Position numbers and translations under genes: made by a program
Part shown: positions 62,785 through 64,000 of the stretch, in pieces
Layout of the letters: each line of letters begins with the position of its first letter
Numbering within the stretch: position 1 is the stretch's first letter
Origin: a virus
Length of the DNA stretch: 64,000 bases
Direction: 5' to 3' (one strand)
IMG/VR virus record: IMGVR_UViG_3300048930_000192
Coordinates: 1-64,000 of that record
The notes under the pieces: generated by a model
Told to the model about the DNA's origin: nothing
What the model saw: the letters and a program-made list of their open reading frames with translations, nothing else
The model's database searches: none

Positions 62785-64000
62785 TCAAGAACACTTGCTC
62801 CAACCACATGATTTGCAACTAACACAACCTTCTTCTCTAACCAAAGACTCGGATTTACACGAATCGCAAGATTGCCCGGTGACTTTTTCACCATTTGGAA
62901 TGTACTTTTTAAGTATTCTGCCAATAGATTTACCAAACGAATGCATATCACCGGGAGCCTTCTCGATTTGATCTACTATAAATTTGATATCAGAACCGTG
63001 TCTTAGGCTCAAACTTGTCATTCTTGCTATGACAACTTCTTCGTCTGTAAACTTAGAAGAAATGTTCTCTATAACTATACCATCATCTGTGTGAAGGTCG
63101 TAATGGCCTCTCTTAATCTTTACTAGCTTTCCTTGTTTGCTGGGTGTTATTTTACCCTTACCAGCAAATATCTCATATGGTGTATTCTGATATTTGCCGA
63201 CCACCACAAAGAATTCTTCACCACCGACCTTGGTTTCATAGATATCACAATCAAGAGACTTTGGTCTTTTTGGTGCAGTTGTCTTATTAAATGAATCTTT
63301 CTTTGATTCGTTCGAGCCACCAGATATTAATACACCGGCTCTGCATTTGTCTCTATAAACGGTGAACCCCTTGCACCCATGTTCCCACGCTTTCATGTAA
63401 ACTTCTGATATTGTGTCTTTGGTGCAAGACTCTGGCACATTACAAGTTTTAGAAATTGCATGACATATCCATTTTTGAGCAACAGCCTGAATTTCTACAC
63501 TTGCCAGCCAATCAATATCGTTGGAAGTAGATTGATAATATGGTGACACTTTGTAGAACTCCAAATCGTCAGCAGTTTTACAATTCTTGCTTTCGTCTAG
63601 TTTATATCCGTTGATATCCATCCAAGATTTAAATGCATGATGAAAAACTGGGTATTCTTGCCACTTGTCGCCCATGTCATCAACAAAATCTACTCTAGAA
63701 TTTACATCATTTGGATTAATCTTCTTTCTTCTCTTATAAAATATCAAATATGCCGGTTCTATACCAGAAGTAGTTTGAGTCATTGTAGAAACAGATCCCG
63801 TTGGTGCAGTTGTAGTATTAGCAATATTTCTGCGACCATACTTCATATAAAGTTCCAAAAGTTCTGGATCTGAATTTATTATTCTAGATATAAATGGATG
63901 ATCTTTTTCTAGGTTTCTGTCGAATACTGGAAAACAACCACGTTCTCCAGCCATTATACAAGAAGACTTATAAGAGTTTATGGCCAAAGTTTGATAAATC
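62785..64000 (-). CDS. nrdJ: Adenosylcobalamin-dependent (class II) ribonucleotide reductase, C-terminal part
   Basis: Reduces ribonucleotides to deoxynucleotides for phage DNA synthesis. Open from the right edge to the TGA at 62785, so the N-terminus is missing; about 404 residues are seen. Class II features are RRNIANTTTAPTGSVSTMTQ (the substrate-site PTGS type loop), NDVNSRVDFVDD, SYKSSCIMAGERGCFPVFD, TVYRDKCRAGVL, and a Cys-rich C-terminal tail with two CxxC pairs ending in CGWSKC, a redox tail that relays electrons. Class I T4 nrdA/B are not seen in the window. The upstream codons are in frame with no start visible. Confidence 0.9.
   Translation of the reverse strand, partial: IYQTLAINSYKSSCIMAGERGCFPVFDRNLEKDHPFISRIINSDPELLELYMKYGRRNIANTTTAPTGSVSTMTQTTSGIEPAYLIFYKRRKKINPNDVNSRVDFVDDMGDKWQEYPVFHHAFKSWMDINGYKLDESKNCKTADDLEFYKVSPYYQSTSNDIDWLASVEIQAVAQKWICHAISKTCNVPESCTKDTISEVYMKAWEHGCKGFTVYRDKCRAGVLISGGSNESKKDSFNKTTAPKRPKSLDCDIYETKVGGEEFFVVVGKYQNTPYEIFAGKGKITPSKQGKLVKIKRGHYDLHTDDGIVIENISSKFTDEEVVIARMTSLSLRHGSDIKFIVDQIEKAPGDMHSFGKSIGRILKKYIPNGEKVTGQSCDSCKSESLVREEGCVSCKSCGWSKCS

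Overview
This is a continuous, gene-dense, AT-rich stretch of a T4-like myovirus genome, a contractile-tailed double-stranded DNA phage. The evidence is the T4-type order of head, neck, tail and baseplate genes (23-22-21-[67/68 locus]-20-19-18-17-16-15-14-13, fibres, 8-[7]-6-25, 5-[27]-53-48, 4-54-26-[51]-tape measure), together with T4-type replication genes (32, 59, 33, rnh). Gene content (PhoH, UvdE, B12-dependent ribonucleotide reductase, DUF4815 tail protein, gp5 without a lysozyme domain, collagen-like fibres) looks more like the marine and freshwater 'exo/cyano' T4 relatives than enteric T-evens. No photosynthesis gene, tRNA, integrase or CRISPR array was seen, so the host cannot be named from the window.

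Layout. 1-48,292, minus strand: one very long late morphogenesis block. Read in transcription order from 48.3 kb down, it encodes baseplate (48, 53, 27-like, 5, PAAR tip, 25, 6, 7-position, 8), a large DUF4815 tail protein, a variable fibre cluster with collagen-like repeats, tail-collar domains and an embedded glycosyltransferase, then neck (13, 14, 15), terminase (16, 17), sheath (18), a GIY-YIG homing endonuclease, tube (19), portal (20), two expanded charged head proteins, protease (21), scaffold (22) and the capsid gene (23), which runs off the left edge. 48,333-53,512, plus strand: gp4, a small virion-type protein, gp54, gp26, a gp51-like chaperone and a tape-measure candidate. 53,569-57,589, minus strand: gp32, gp59, gp33, a RecB-like nuclease, a zinc-ribbon protein, UvdE and a small ORF. 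57,675-61,430, plus strand: an unknown early-type operon with RNase H and an orphan DNA methyltransferase. 61,483-64,000, minus strand: PhoH, a RuvC-like resolvase and class II ribonucleotide reductase, cut by the right edge.

Regulation. Late genes carry T4-type late promoter cores (TATAAATA and one-base variants). The 57.6 kb node instead carries two back-to-back sigma70-type promoters with 17-bp spacers. At both divergent nodes the promoter cores lie so close to the start codons that the transcripts would be leaderless or nearly so. Convergent gene pairs are separated by strong bidirectional hairpin terminators that share the same 7-nt loop.

Most notable observations: (1) a textbook -1 frameshift heptamer, T TTT TTA, two codons before the gp26 stop, which would fuse gp26 to the gp51-like chaperone just upstream of the tape measure; (2) a homing endonuclease whose C-terminus copies the C-terminus of the adjacent tail sheath protein with almost every codon changed synonymously; (3) a perfect 81-bp (27-residue) tandem duplication in the tape-measure candidate, a length equal to about one tail-ring rise if the region is alpha-helical; (4) a beta-helix fibre gene split at a four-base homopolymer; (5) leaderless-type promoter nodes. 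No gap without a gene is longer than about 100 bases.
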